This document shows positions 16,771-24,362 of a stretch of 64,000 bases of DNA, one piece after another. The translations under genes were made by a program, and so were the position numbers. Each line of letters starts with the position of its first letter. The stretch's first letter is position 1. Below the pieces are notes generated by a model. It worked only from the letters and a program-made list of their open reading frames with translations, searched no databases and was not told the origin of the DNA. This DNA comes from a candidate division Zixibacteria bacterium HGW-Zixibacteria-1 (GTDB lineage Bacteria; Zixibacteria; MSB-5A5; GN15; PGXB01): positions 1 through 64,000 of the forward strand of contig PGXB01000015.1 in the NCBI GenBank assembly GCA_002838945.1. Direction: 5' to 3'.

Positions 16771-17256
16771 GTATAAACTTACTACTTTATCTAAATTCTA
16801 TATTATCTATGTCTTTATTATCAATATCTAAATCAGCAGTTCCTAAATTATTAATATCGATATTATTAATGTCTATTCTCTCAATCGGTTATCTTCTTGT
16901 ATCGTCAAATCAGGCCCAAAGGCCAATCTTTTTCAATAAATCAAATCCTGCAGAAAACCAACTTTCTTAACTTGTCAAATCTATCAGTCCGCCAAAACCA
17001 CCGAATAAACAAATACTCAAGTGAGTTTCCATCATTTATACGGCCGGCAATCCGCTCAAGATCGCCTATAATCTGCTTTAACAGGCAGTTATTATAATCT
17101 TTTTTCCGCCTTTGTCAAGCCGAAATAATCAAAATTCGGCCGCATAAATCCCGTTTCCGGCATATTTGGAAAAACAGAAAATAAATCTAACCCCTTGATA
17201 TTTGTCGCGTATAGCTCTACATTAAACTCCCGAACACCAACGGCAGGGATGCTTGA
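16771..17256. other. AT-rich gene-free region upstream of tRNA-Asn
   Basis: No gene. The first 110 nt are very AT-rich, with short repeats of TATTAAT/ATATC and the palindrome AATATCGATATT near 16855. The tRNA promoter must read leftwards from here, but I cannot place it with confidence. On the plus strand TTGATA (17195-17200), 17 nt, TACATT (17218-17223) is a possible promoter for the envelope protein gene. Confidence 0.45.
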
Positions 17257-18036
17257 ATGAGTTGCAAACTTAAACAACCGGCCTTAATATTTCTGGTTCT
17301 TTTTCTGGGATTGTCTTCCGCTTATGGATTTGGCCATCCGGCGCATCCTGACGGCCGTGTGGGGCGCCCCGGCGGCTGGCTGTCGGCGGGGTATGCTTCG
17401 ATTTTTGTCGAAAGGGGGATTCCCGGTTTTGACAAGACCAGATTCTCAGGGGGGCTTATTTTTCCCGTCATAAAAAATCTGACCATAGAGTCTTCCTATA
17501 TGCTCGAAAGCGAAGACACCCTGTATCATATTTACACGGTCGGTTTTCGCGGTTATTCCGGAAACCCGATCAAGCCGAATTCCGGGATCAACCCGGACGG
17601 ACGGATCGGTATTCCATTTATTCAGGTGACTCTTATTGGGAAAATGCCCGACGTTTCTCCGGAGAAACATCGGTACCGGGTGGAGATGGCCGCGCTTATG
17701 CCGATTTCGGGCCGCTTTACTCTCGGGGGCGGCTGGAATTATTATGAGAAAGACCACCCGCGTATTGTCGATGAGTTTATCGGAAAACTCAACTATTTTC
17801 CGAAGAGTTATGTTGCCGGGAGTGAATATGAAAGCCCCGATGGTGTCGAGGGTTACCCGTCATTTTTCCTTTCCGGGGGCGGATCCCAATATGGTTTTTT
17901 CGGCCAGCTTGACATCGCCGTTCCGGTCAGGCCCAATTTAACCCTGACCCTGCTGATTCGCGGGGAGAGGGTGGCTTCACCTTATGTCCGGACCGCCATT
18001 TTGAGCGGCCGGATAAGTTTTTATCCCGGTAATTAA
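17257..18036 (+). CDS. Secreted protein of unknown function, possible outer-membrane barrel
   Basis: 259 residues. A signal peptide is clear (residues 7-24 hydrophobic, LSSAYGFG cleavage region). The mature part is rich in Gly, aromatic residues and alternating strands (GRFTLGGGWNYYEK, QYGFFGQLDIAVPV, LTLTLLIRGERV) and ends RISFYPGN, which could fit an eight- to ten-stranded barrel. I do not recognise the family. It stands alone between the tRNA region and the PDZ gene. Confidence 0.7.
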   Translation: MSCKLKQPALIFLVLFLGLSSAYGFGHPAHPDGRVGRPGGWLSAGYASIFVERGIPGFDKTRFSGGLIFPVIKNLTIESSYMLESEDTLYHIYTVGFRGYSGNPIKPNSGINPDGRIGIPFIQVTLIGKMPDVSPEKHRYRVEMAALMPISGRFTLGGGWNYYEKDHPRIVDEFIGKLNYFPKSYVAGSEYESPDGVEGYPSFFLSGGGSQYGFFGQLDIAVPVRPNLTLTLLIRGERVASPYVRTAILSGRISFYPGN

Positions 18037-18192
18037 TCCCTCGCACCGATCCGATTTCTTCATCCTTTTTTTGCCGCTCGCTCAAATCAGGTTTTAAAGA
18101 TTTTGGAACCTCGGCCAATTAGACAGGTAAAATTGGTACAAAATGACAGGAAAGCAAAACAGTTATTGCTTTCGAAAGGAGTTGTGATTGTT

Positions 18193-19164
18193 ATGGACAG
18201 AAAGAGATTTGCACTGGTAATTGCTCTTACTGTCGCTGTTCTAACCTTATCCGCCGCCGCCTGGGCCGGGCCGAATAACGACGCCTGGATGGGAATCTAT
18301 ACCCAGACGGTTGATCCTGATTTGAAAGAAGCCTTCAACCTCGACAGCGATCATGGTGTCGTGGTCAAAATGGTTGTTCCCGATTCGCCGGCCGACCGCG
18401 CCGGGCTGAAACAGGGTGATATTATCCTGATGCTGGACGATCAGAAGCTTGTTGATGCCGATGATCTTGTGGTCTATGTTCAGAACCGCCGGCCGGGCGA
18501 CAAAGTGAATGTGGAAGTCAACCGCCAAGGTGTGGCGAAGACAATTGAAGTCCAGCTTGGCCAACGAGATAATTATAGTGATGACCGTGATTATCTGTTC
18601 AACAGCCCAAATCCGGCCCCCCACTCATTCTCCAGGACTTACAAATTCTATGATTCCAAATATGCCGACAGCTATATCGGGGTGACGCTTCAGAGCCTTA
18701 ATGCGCAGCTTGGCGAATATTTCGGTGTTGCAGACGGCAAAGGGGCACTGATTACCGAGGTTATGCCCGATTCCCCGGCCGGAAAAGCGGGGCTCAAGGC
18801 GGGTGATGTGGTGGTTGCCGTTGACGGCGGCGCCATCGGTGATCCTTCGGATGTCCAGAAGGCCGTGACGGCCAAAAACGAAGGGGACAAAATAGAAGTC
18901 AAAGTAATCCGCGACCGCGGCGAAAAGCAGTTCGCCTTCGAGGTCGAGAAATCCCCGGATACTTTTCAACCCTTCGGTAATTTCTGGGTTCCGGATAATG
19001 ATGAAGATATGATTTTCCTGCCACGGATGAAGGGGCTTTTCCAGGGTGATTTCGATCAGGGAATTCCCGATATGAAGGAGCTTCAGGAGCAGATGAAGCA
19101 GCTTCAGGAAGAGCTCAAAAAGATGCAGGACAATATGAACGAAATGCAGAAAAAACATGAATAA
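18193..19164 (+). CDS. Exported protein with two PDZ domains and C-terminal coiled coil
   Basis: About 323 residues from ATG 18193, with AAAGGAG 11 bases upstream; GTG 18184 is an alternative. Signal peptide FALVIALTVAVLTLSAAAWA. PDZ 1 covers about 30-120 (WMGIYTQTV, DSPADRAGLKQGDIILMLDD) and PDZ 2 about 155-250 (YIGVTLQSL, PDSPAGKAGLKAGDVVVAVDG). The tail, ELQEQMKQLQEELKKMQDNM, is a heptad coiled coil. There is no protease domain, unlike DegP/HtrA, so it is probably a periplasmic adaptor or chaperone that binds peptide C-termini. Terminator at 19215-19245. Confidence 0.85.
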   Translation: MDRKRFALVIALTVAVLTLSAAAWAGPNNDAWMGIYTQTVDPDLKEAFNLDSDHGVVVKMVVPDSPADRAGLKQGDIILMLDDQKLVDADDLVVYVQNRRPGDKVNVEVNRQGVAKTIEVQLGQRDNYSDDRDYLFNSPNPAPHSFSRTYKFYDSKYADSYIGVTLQSLNAQLGEYFGVADGKGALITEVMPDSPAGKAGLKAGDVVVAVDGGAIGDPSDVQKAVTAKNEGDKIEVKVIRDRGEKQFAFEVEKSPDTFQPFGNFWVPDNDEDMIFLPRMKGLFQGDFDQGIPDMKELQEQMKQLQEELKKMQDNMNEMQKKHE

Positions 19165-19214
19165 AAACTCTCTCTTGCTGTTATGATTCTTTTGCTGTAA
19201 TCCGTATTTCCTGA

Positions 19215-19245
19215 CCCTCCGGAAACGATCCCGGAGGGTTTTTTT
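19215..19245 (+). terminator. Intrinsic terminator after the two-PDZ gene
   Basis: CCCTCCGG (19215-19222) / CCGGAGGG (19231-19238) with 8-nt loop, then seven T. Confidence 0.9.
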
Positions 19246-19305
19246 ATTGCGCATAACCTCCGCGTAGATTATTATTGGTCAAATCGATTCAAAAGAGGTT
19301 GTCCT

Positions 19306-20274
19306 ATGCCGGAATTGACTGTCGAGAAATTTTACAAAGAGCGTAAAGACTTTTTCGACCTGACTCTTCTCAACAGCGAGATCGGGTTGAAAAAGAGAAT
19401 CATGAACGCCGAAACGCATCGGCCGGGGCTGGCGCTGGCCGGTTTTATGGATCGATTTCCCAATCAGCGGACCCAGGTGCTGGGCGAGACTGAGATGACC
19501 TATATCAATCAGCTCAGTCCCGAAGGATTGATCGACACCTGCGAGCTTATTTTCGGCAACAATGTGCCTCTGGTCATCATCGCCAAAGGCATCACGCCGC
19601 CGCTCGATTTTCTGGCCATTGCCGACAAGTTCAAGACGGCCGTTTTTTCATCACGGTTGACCACATCGGAATTGCTGAACCGGCTGTCGGTGGTGCTCGA
19701 TGTCATTTTCGCGCCGAGTATCACGGTGCATGGGACGCTGGTCGATGTGTATGGTGTCGGCCTGCTTTACACCGGCAAATCGGGCATCGGCAAGTCGGAA
19801 ATCGCGCTCGACCTGGTCGAACGCGGCCACCGTCTGGTGGCCGATGATGTCATCAAGATCACCCGCAAGGCGCCCGACCTGATTGTGGGGACCGGCTCGG
19901 AACTGCTGGGGCATCATATGGAAGTGCGCGGGATCGGGATTATCGATGTCGAGAAGCTGTTCGGGATCCGGTCGATTCGTTTGCAGAAGCGGATCGAGGT
20001 GGAAGTGCACCTGACGCTGTGGAGCGATGATATCGATATCGAGCGGCTGGGTATCGACGAGCGCGGAACAACCATCCTGGGGGTGCAGATACCGCAGGTG
20101 ATGATACCGATTTCGCCGGGGAAGAATATCACGGTTATTTCCGAGGTTATCGCCATGAATCACATGCTCAAGACGTACGGCGAGAACACGGCAATGGAGT
20201 TTTCGAAACGGCTGGCCGAGCGGATTCACCGTCAGGCGATGACCAAGGATTATCTCGAATCGGATTACGAGTAG
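19306..20274 (+). CDS. hprK: HPr kinase/phosphorylase
   Basis: 322 residues, the normal length. The N-terminal DRTGG-like domain is followed by the kinase core: His142 in TVHGTLVDVYG, Walker A GKSGIGKS at 157-164, VADD, and the HprK signature MEVRGIGIID at 205-214. It phosphorylates Ser46 of HPr or NPr-type proteins with ATP or PPi and reverses the reaction. No PTS gene is nearby; in Gram-negative bacteria HprK often acts in regulatory, non-transporting PTS pathways linked to sigma54 genes. GAGG nine bases before the ATG. Terminator at 20378-20404. Confidence 0.95.
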   Translation: MPELTVEKFYKERKDFFDLTLLNSEIGLKKRIMNAETHRPGLALAGFMDRFPNQRTQVLGETEMTYINQLSPEGLIDTCELIFGNNVPLVIIAKGITPPLDFLAIADKFKTAVFSSRLTTSELLNRLSVVLDVIFAPSITVHGTLVDVYGVGLLYTGKSGIGKSEIALDLVERGHRLVADDVIKITRKAPDLIVGTGSELLGHHMEVRGIGIIDVEKLFGIRSIRLQKRIEVEVHLTLWSDDIDIERLGIDERGTTILGVQIPQVMIPISPGKNITVISEVIAMNHMLKTYGENTAMEFSKRLAERIHRQAMTKDYLESDYE

Positions 20275-20318
20275 TTACGTATTCCTTCAAATTTTTCGGA
20301 TAAACAATATTTAAGTCA

Positions 20319-20364
20319 TGCGTAATTTACGCATTTTCCAATCACCGGCTGCGTAGTTTACGCA
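20319..20364. promoter_or_regulatory. Upstream palindrome pair, cassette A
   Basis: TGCGTAATTTACGCA (20319-20333) and TGCGTAGTTTACGCA (20350-20364, one mismatch), start to start 31 bp. The same pair with the same 31-bp step occurs at 23537-23582. It lies 115 bp before a sigma54 promoter and so looks like an enhancer for a dimeric HTH activator, most simply the TPR-sigma54 protein encoded between the two pairs. Confidence 0.85.
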
Positions 20365-20377
20365 CTTTATTGATTTT

Positions 20378-20404
20378 CCGGGACGATCCCGGGTTTGTTT
20401 TATT
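20378..20404 (+). terminator. Intrinsic terminator of hprK
   Basis: CCGGGA (20378-20383) / TCCCGG (20387-20392), then GTTTGTTTTATTATT. It lies between palindrome pair A and the sigma54 promoter. Confidence 0.65.
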
Positions 20405-20462
20405 ATTCGTAAAGCGTTGCTATGCAGGAGTTTGTTGTGGGCGTTTATGCTTTTGTTCATAA

Positions 20463-20480
20463 TTGGTACATAGCTTGCTT
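20463..20480 (+). promoter_or_regulatory. Sigma54 promoter, cassette A
   Basis: TTGGTACATAGCTTGCTT with GG at 20465-20466 and GC at 20477-20478, 10 nt apart. The sequence GTACC begins 25 nt after the GG, at 20490, exactly as in cassette B, and is the likely start of transcription. Confidence 0.8.
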
Positions 20481-20489
20481 GTTATAACG

Positions 20490-20620
20490 GTACCACTTTA
20501 GCCTTAGAGGCATATCTTTCCTCCTAGGTGGTTGAAGTGTTTTAGTGTTGCAGTATTGCCGGGCCGGGAGCCGACAGTGTATGACCCACCATTTACCCGG
20601 CCCGTCTCTACTTTAAAGAG
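20490..20620 (+). ncRNA. Candidate sigma54-driven structured RNA or leader, copy A
   Basis: The expected transcript starts at GTACC (20490). It carries AGGTGGTTGAAGTGTT (20526-20541) followed by a second GTGTT, then GCCGGGAG inside a 9-bp GC stem (20560-20568/20596-20604, loop 27 nt), and TTAAAGAG (20613-20620). Every one of these blocks recurs in the same order at 23709-23827. No reading frame is shared by the two copies. The RNA may continue to a weak T-run terminator near 20783-20802, or read through into the peptide and regulator genes. I know of no named RNA family that matches. Confidence 0.6.
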
Positions 20621-20805
20621 CCCAAGTACTGCATAAAGAAACGCAATCCTCTCAAATTCGAAAATGCAAAATCCGGCCCCCAAAAAATCTGACAGTTTAG
20701 GTCATCAAAGACATTTAAATCGGTGATTTTAAGGTAAAAACGGCCGAAAAAGGGCATAAATTCGCCCATTTTGCTCCAAAAGCGGCCAAATTGCCTTTTT
20801 TTCAC

Positions 20806-20833
20806 TTGACATATTTTTTATATTTTGCATAAT
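20806..20833 (+). promoter_or_regulatory. Sigma70 promoter framed by an inverted repeat
   Basis: TTGACA (20806-20811), 16 nt, CATAAT (20828-20833). The inverted repeat CACTTGA (20803-20809) / TCAAGTG (20834-20840) brackets the whole promoter, which suggests a repressor or dimer contact. It would drive the peptide and TPR activator genes independently of sigma54. Confidence 0.6.
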
Positions 20834-20840
20834 TCAAGTG

Positions 20841-21072
20841 TATTGTGGGAAACTGGACATAGCGGGAGGCTCACCCTGTTTCGGCAGCGTCCCTGATCTT
20901 TTTAAGATTTCGGTGAGAATATCCTCTTCATTGGGTAAGCCTCAAACAAATTAGTTGGGCTATAAATGCGCCAGGTCGGTGTATATTGAGGCATACTGCA
21001 ATGATTGGGACAACCTCACACATTAGAGACATTTTAAAGCACGGGAACCCTTGATTAATGGAGTGGAGGCTT
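20841..21072 (+). other. Possible structured leader upstream of the small secreted peptide gene
   Basis: 230 nt without a gene between the promoter and the peptide gene. GAGGCTCACCC (20866-20876) can pair with GGGTAAGCCTC (20933-20943) with one mismatch, closing a domain of about 55 nt that contains a small hairpin (ATCTT/AAGAT). No riboswitch class I know fits the sequence. Confidence 0.35.
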
Positions 21073-21357
21073 ATGAAAAAGCTTTGGTTGTTAATCGTGT
21101 TAGTGGCATTCTTAGCGATGCTGTATGCGCCGGCCGTCGTAGCTGCCCCGCCGGGCTCGGATGATGGATTGATGACACCTGATGGCTCTGATCCTGGTGG
21201 AACTATAGACCCGCCGCCGCCGATCGATCCCCCGGATGGAGATCCTTGGGATCCAGGGGCCAAAATTATTGCTCCGCGCAATGATGACAAAACTGTACAA
21301 TCAGAATTTTGGGTTGTCATAAAAATTTGGAGTATCAGAATAATCTGTACCCGTTAA
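21073..21357 (+). CDS. Small secreted Pro/Asp/Gly-rich peptide
   Basis: 94 residues from ATG 21073 with GGAGG just upstream; an in-frame ATG at 21058 lacks a site. Signal peptide MKKLWLLIVLVAFLAMLY then APAVVAA. The mature part is low complexity, PPGSDDGLMTPDGSDPGG and DPPPPIDPPDGDPWDPG, ending in a hydrophobic and basic tail WVVIKIWSIRIICTR. No family recognised. It lies 38 nt before the TPR-sigma54 activator gene and is probably co-transcribed. It could be a secreted signal, a substrate of a secreted protease, or a structural peptide; none of these is shown. Confidence 0.65.
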   Translation: MKKLWLLIVLVAFLAMLYAPAVVAAPPGSDDGLMTPDGSDPGGTIDPPPPIDPPDGDPWDPGAKIIAPRNDDKTVQSEFWVVIKIWSIRIICTR

Positions 21358-21395
21358 AAGAATTTAAATTCTAGGAATAGATTAGTCTTGGAAAG

Positions 21396-23543
21396 ATGAA
21401 AACTTTTAAAAAAACATTTGAATCAATCGAGGAATTATTTGGTAATGCCAAATTTAGCGAGGCATTGGGAATTCTTAGAAAGATCGATGTTTCCAGTTTG
21501 ACTGAGACTGAATATTCCTATTATTGTTTGTTATTATCGCAGGCTATATTGTCAGTCGGTGATAATAAGGTCGATGAGTATATTCAGAAGGCTCTTTCTT
21601 TCTATAAATTATCGAACGATGACATACTCTATGCCAGATCTCGATATTTATTTGGGTGGCATTTGGCTGTAACCGGTGATTTCATTGAGGCACATGAAGT
21701 TTTGATGGAATCTTTTGTATTCTTTAAGCGTCACGACAGGTTTAGAGAAATGTCGTTGGTCCTTAACCGACTGGCATACGTGCAAAACCATACCGGCGCT
21801 ATTGAGGATGCCATATCAAATCTTAGAGAGAGCATTGCCATCAACAAAAATTTGGGTGTTCATGCAAATGTAATACAGTTCTCACGCAATTTAGGCATGG
21901 TTTTGGTCAGATCCGGAAAATTCCATGATGCAATAACCCATTTCCAATCCCTAACTAAAGAAGTCAAAAATCTTGATGTTGGCGGCAAACTAAGATTCGA
22001 TCTTGGATATTCGTTGGTGCTTGCATTTTTGGGTCAAATAGATGAAGCAATTAAAAAAATGCAGGCAGCCAGACCGAAAATATCTTCGTTAATGGTAGAT
22101 GAAGCCATATTTTACGAATACCTTGGCTGGATTTACAATCTTGATTCGAAGTACAATAGGGCAGTTGAGACACTTGAAAAGGGTGTTAAGATTGCCATCA
22201 AGATTGGTCCGGAATCTACCTATGTCTCCCAGACCAAGAGGCTTTTGGCGGATGCGTATTTGGGGCTGAAAAAATACGACCTGGCGCATAAAACCGCCCA
22301 AGAAGCCCTCGAGGTCGCCGAGAAAATCAGAGAACGTTCGGAAATTGCCGCGTGTTATCGGATTTTTGCTCAGGTAGAGCAGAATAAAAATAACAGCCGG
22401 CAGGCAAAAGTCTGGTATGGCAAGGCGATTGACATATTTTCCAATGTCAAATCGCGCTACGAATTGGCCGTGACCCGCTATCAGGCAGCGATATCGGGTC
22501 TCTACGAAAACGGCGAGAAGGCGGCGATGCTTTATCTGGCCAAAGAGTACTTTGTGTCGGAAAACATCGAGCACTATGTCAGCCTGACCGAACGTGAACT
22601 TGATCAGTATCGGCAGATGATTCCTGCGGCTTCGCATCCCGGCGAAGAAACATCGGTGTTCATCGTTCGGGATAAGCGGATGAAGCAGCTTGTTAAGCTT
22701 GCAGAGAATGTTGCTCCGTCAGCAATGACGATCTTTCTGACCGGGCCAACCGGCAGTGGAAAAGACCAGTTGGCCCGGTACATTCATCATTACTCGGGGC
22801 GCAAAGGCAAGTTCGTTATTGTCAATTCGGCGGCTATCCCGGACAGTATGGTCGAGGCGGAACTTTTCGGCTTCAAGCGCGGCGCTTTTACCGGCGCAGA
22901 GCACAGCCGCGTGGGATTGCTCGAAGAGGCGGATGGCGGGACGTTTTACTTGAACGAAATCGCCGATGCCACCCCGGAGTTTCAGGCCAAGCTGCTCGAA
23001 GTGATCGAGACGAAATTTATTCGTCAGCTCGGAAGTAACGCCCGCAAGTCGATCGATATCAGAATCATTGCGGCGACCAATAATGATCTCGAGGAGAAGA
23101 TGAAATCGGGCCGTTTCCGCCGCGATTTGTATCATCGTCTCAATGAAATCCCGATCGAACTGATGCCGCTGTCGGATCGTCCGGATGATATCCGGGCTTT
23201 GATCGAGCACTTCATCGAGCGGAACGGGCATGATCTGGAGAGTGTCTCCGACCGTAAAAATCTCGAAAGCATATCCAAAATTCTGGCTGAACGTTCCTGG
23301 CCGGGGCATGTCCGGGAGTTGAAGGCGGAAGTGAACCGGCTGTATCTTCTGGCCCGCGGTGATCTGGGCAGAATGGCGGAGAATGCGCTGGCCGAAAATC
23401 ATGATGAGTGCGAGCAGCTTCTTAAGGCGCTCGAGCAAACCGGTTGGAACCGCCGCGAAACCGCCCGGCTGCTGGGGATATCCGAGGGGGCGGTCCGGTA
23501 TCGAATCAAAAAGTATGAGATCGCTCAGGATGTCACTGCGTAA
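21396..23543 (+). CDS. TPR-containing sigma54-dependent activator
   Basis: 715 residues. The first 400 or so are a superhelix of tetratricopeptide repeats (FGWHLAVTGDFIEAHEVL, LAYVQNHTGAIEDAISNL, LGWIYNLDSKYNRAVETL, LADAYLGLKKYDLAHKTA). The AAA+ domain has Walker A GPTGSGKD at 450-457, a full GAFTGA loop at 496-501, the variant Walker B GGTFYLNEIAD with Asn where Asp is usual, and FRRDLYHRLNEI. A Fis-type HTH ends the protein (ETARLLGISEGAVRYRIKKY). No receiver, GAF or PAS domain is present, so the TPR domain must take the signal, perhaps a peptide or protein. The gene is bracketed by two palindrome pairs. Codon use in the first half looks more AT-rich than in the AAA part. Confidence 0.9.
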   Translation: MKTFKKTFESIEELFGNAKFSEALGILRKIDVSSLTETEYSYYCLLLSQAILSVGDNKVDEYIQKALSFYKLSNDDILYARSRYLFGWHLAVTGDFIEAHEVLMESFVFFKRHDRFREMSLVLNRLAYVQNHTGAIEDAISNLRESIAINKNLGVHANVIQFSRNLGMVLVRSGKFHDAITHFQSLTKEVKNLDVGGKLRFDLGYSLVLAFLGQIDEAIKKMQAARPKISSLMVDEAIFYEYLGWIYNLDSKYNRAVETLEKGVKIAIKIGPESTYVSQTKRLLADAYLGLKKYDLAHKTAQEALEVAEKIRERSEIAACYRIFAQVEQNKNNSRQAKVWYGKAIDIFSNVKSRYELAVTRYQAAISGLYENGEKAAMLYLAKEYFVSENIEHYVSLTERELDQYRQMIPAASHPGEETSVFIVRDKRMKQLVKLAENVAPSAMTIFLTGPTGSGKDQLARYIHHYSGRKGKFVIVNSAAIPDSMVEAELFGFKRGAFTGAEHSRVGLLEEADGGTFYLNEIADATPEFQAKLLEVIETKFIRQLGSNARKSIDIRIIAATNNDLEEKMKSGRFRRDLYHRLNEIPIELMPLSDRPDDIRALIEHFIERNGHDLESVSDRKNLESISKILAERSWPGHVRELKAEVNRLYLLARGDLGRMAENALAENHDECEQLLKALEQTGWNRRETARLLGISEGAVRYRIKKYEIAQDVTA

Positions 23544-23582
23544 TTTACGCATTTCTACATTTCCACCTGCGTAAATTACGCA
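23537..23582. promoter_or_regulatory. Upstream palindrome pair, cassette B
   Basis: TGCGTAATTTACGCA (23537-23551) and TGCGTAAATTACGCA (23568-23582), 31 bp start to start; the first overlaps the last codons of the TPR activator gene. 116 bp before a sigma54 promoter. Both copies are perfect around one central base. Confidence 0.88.
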
Positions 23583-23632
23583 GGAAATCAAGCCTTTCAA
23601 TAAATACTTAACCCCTCCAAAGTGACCGTAAG

Positions 23633-23649
23633 CCATTATATTATAATGG
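23633..23649. repeat. 17-nt perfect palindrome between enhancer and promoter
   Basis: Arms CCATTATA and TATAATGG around a central T. It occupies the place that the hprK terminator holds in cassette A. It may end transcription of the regulator gene or bend DNA; there is no T run. Confidence 0.5.
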
Positions 23650-23680
23650 GTTGAGTCGTCATGTGGGGCGGCTGTTCAAT

Positions 23681-23698
23681 TTCGGTACAGAAGTTGCT
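23681..23698 (+). promoter_or_regulatory. Sigma54 promoter, cassette B
   Basis: TTCGGTACAGAAGTTGCT, with GG at 23684-23685 and GC at 23696-23697, 10 nt apart. The -24 side is less perfect (CGGTAC) than in A. GTACC follows 25 nt after the GG, as in cassette A. Confidence 0.75.
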
Positions 23699-23708
23699 TA
23701 ATATATCA

Positions 23709-23829
23709 GTACCTCCACGTTGTTTCTATGTTCCCACAAGGTGGTTGAAGTGTTACGGTGTTACCGAGCCGGGAGAGGGGGTTAGGAAACTTCCTTAGGT
23801 TTCCCGGCTCGGTGATTCATTAAAGAGGA
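23709..23829 (+). ncRNA. Candidate sigma54-driven structured RNA or leader, copy B
   Basis: GTACC (23709), AGGTGGTTGAAGTGTT (23739-23754, identical to copy A), GTGTT, and GCCGGGAG inside a perfect 12-bp stem ACCGAGCCGGGA/TCCCGGCTCGGT (23763-23774/23802-23813). TTAAAGAG follows at 23820-23827. The stem sequences of A and B differ by changes that keep pairing on the outer side, which argues for selection on RNA structure. TTAAAGAG runs into GAGGAG, a good ribosome site for the short frame at 23838. Confidence 0.65.
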
Positions 23830-23837
23830 GATAGAAT

Positions 23838-23963
23838 TTGAAGCTTGCGGGCCGATTCGGGCTTTCAGGCATTAGGGGACACGACATCAGCGGACATTGC
23901 ATCACCTGTCAATCCAAACCCTGCTTTAGTATGGCGGGTTTACAAAAGGGGCGAGAATCTTAG
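23838..23963 (+). CDS. Possible small Cys-containing peptide (TTG start)
   Basis: A 41-codon frame with TTG start, AGAGGAG seven bases upstream and stop TAG at 23961. The product starts MKLAGRFGLSGIRGHDISGH and carries CITCQSKPC, three cysteines. There is no homologue in the window and no matching frame after copy A, so this may be chance. A 7-bp inverted repeat AGCCCGT/ACGGGCT (23962-23968/23997-24003) follows at once. Confidence 0.3.
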   Translation: MKLAGRFGLSGIRGHDISGHCITCQSKPCFSMAGLQKGRES

Positions 23964-24362
23964 CCCGTCGACATCTTTGATCAGACACCGGGGAGAACGG
24001 GCTGCTCGCTCCCGAAAAATATAAGGCCCCGGGAATAATCGAAATATCATAGTAAGCGATCCATGAATGGGAGGCTTACATAGAATGAGGCGGGAGTACG
24101 TCCCGGCCATAACTCATTCCATTGATTATATTGGCCGGACTGCTCTCGCTTCATGAAAATTACCTGCGGCGGTTCCGCCGAAAAAACACCTCGCCCGACA
24201 TCAAGAGTACCGCAAAAATCGATTACGAATTTTAAAGAGGGAGGAAAATAATATTGTATCAAAAAAGGTTTTTGCGTCTCTTATATTAGGCAATTAAAAA
24301 ATCACTGTCGGCTGAGAGCCGATTTCGAAGGTCGAATCGAGCAATTCAAGGGAGGTAAGTCA
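23964..24362. other. Leader region before the lipoprotein gene
   Basis: No clear gene in 400 nt. Inverted repeats occur at 23962-24003 and 24052-24057/24073-24078 (GTAAGC/GCTTAC), and a short GCGGCGG-TT-CCGCCG-like hairpin near 24164. Ribosome-site-like GGGAGG occurs twice (24069, 24238), each before an ATG or TTG frame of under 25 codons, which I do not call. Confidence 0.4.

Noticed and set aside
16780-16880. A replication origin or iteron array from AT-rich repeats
   Set aside because: The repeats are irregular and there are no DnaA boxes or replication genes nearby.
17195-17223. Firm promoter call for the envelope protein gene
   Set aside because: TTGATA-17-TACATT is weak, and the AT-rich background gives many such matches; mentioned only as a possibility.
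20608-20805. 65-codon minus-strand frame rich in Phe and Lys
   Set aside because: No ribosome site, opposite to the sigma54 transcript, and the region is better explained as a 3' tail with a weak terminator.
20841-21072. A c-di-GMP, SAM, TPP or glycine riboswitch
   Set aside because: I compared the leader by eye with the conserved cores of these classes and found none of their fixed motifs. Only the closing stem supports structure.
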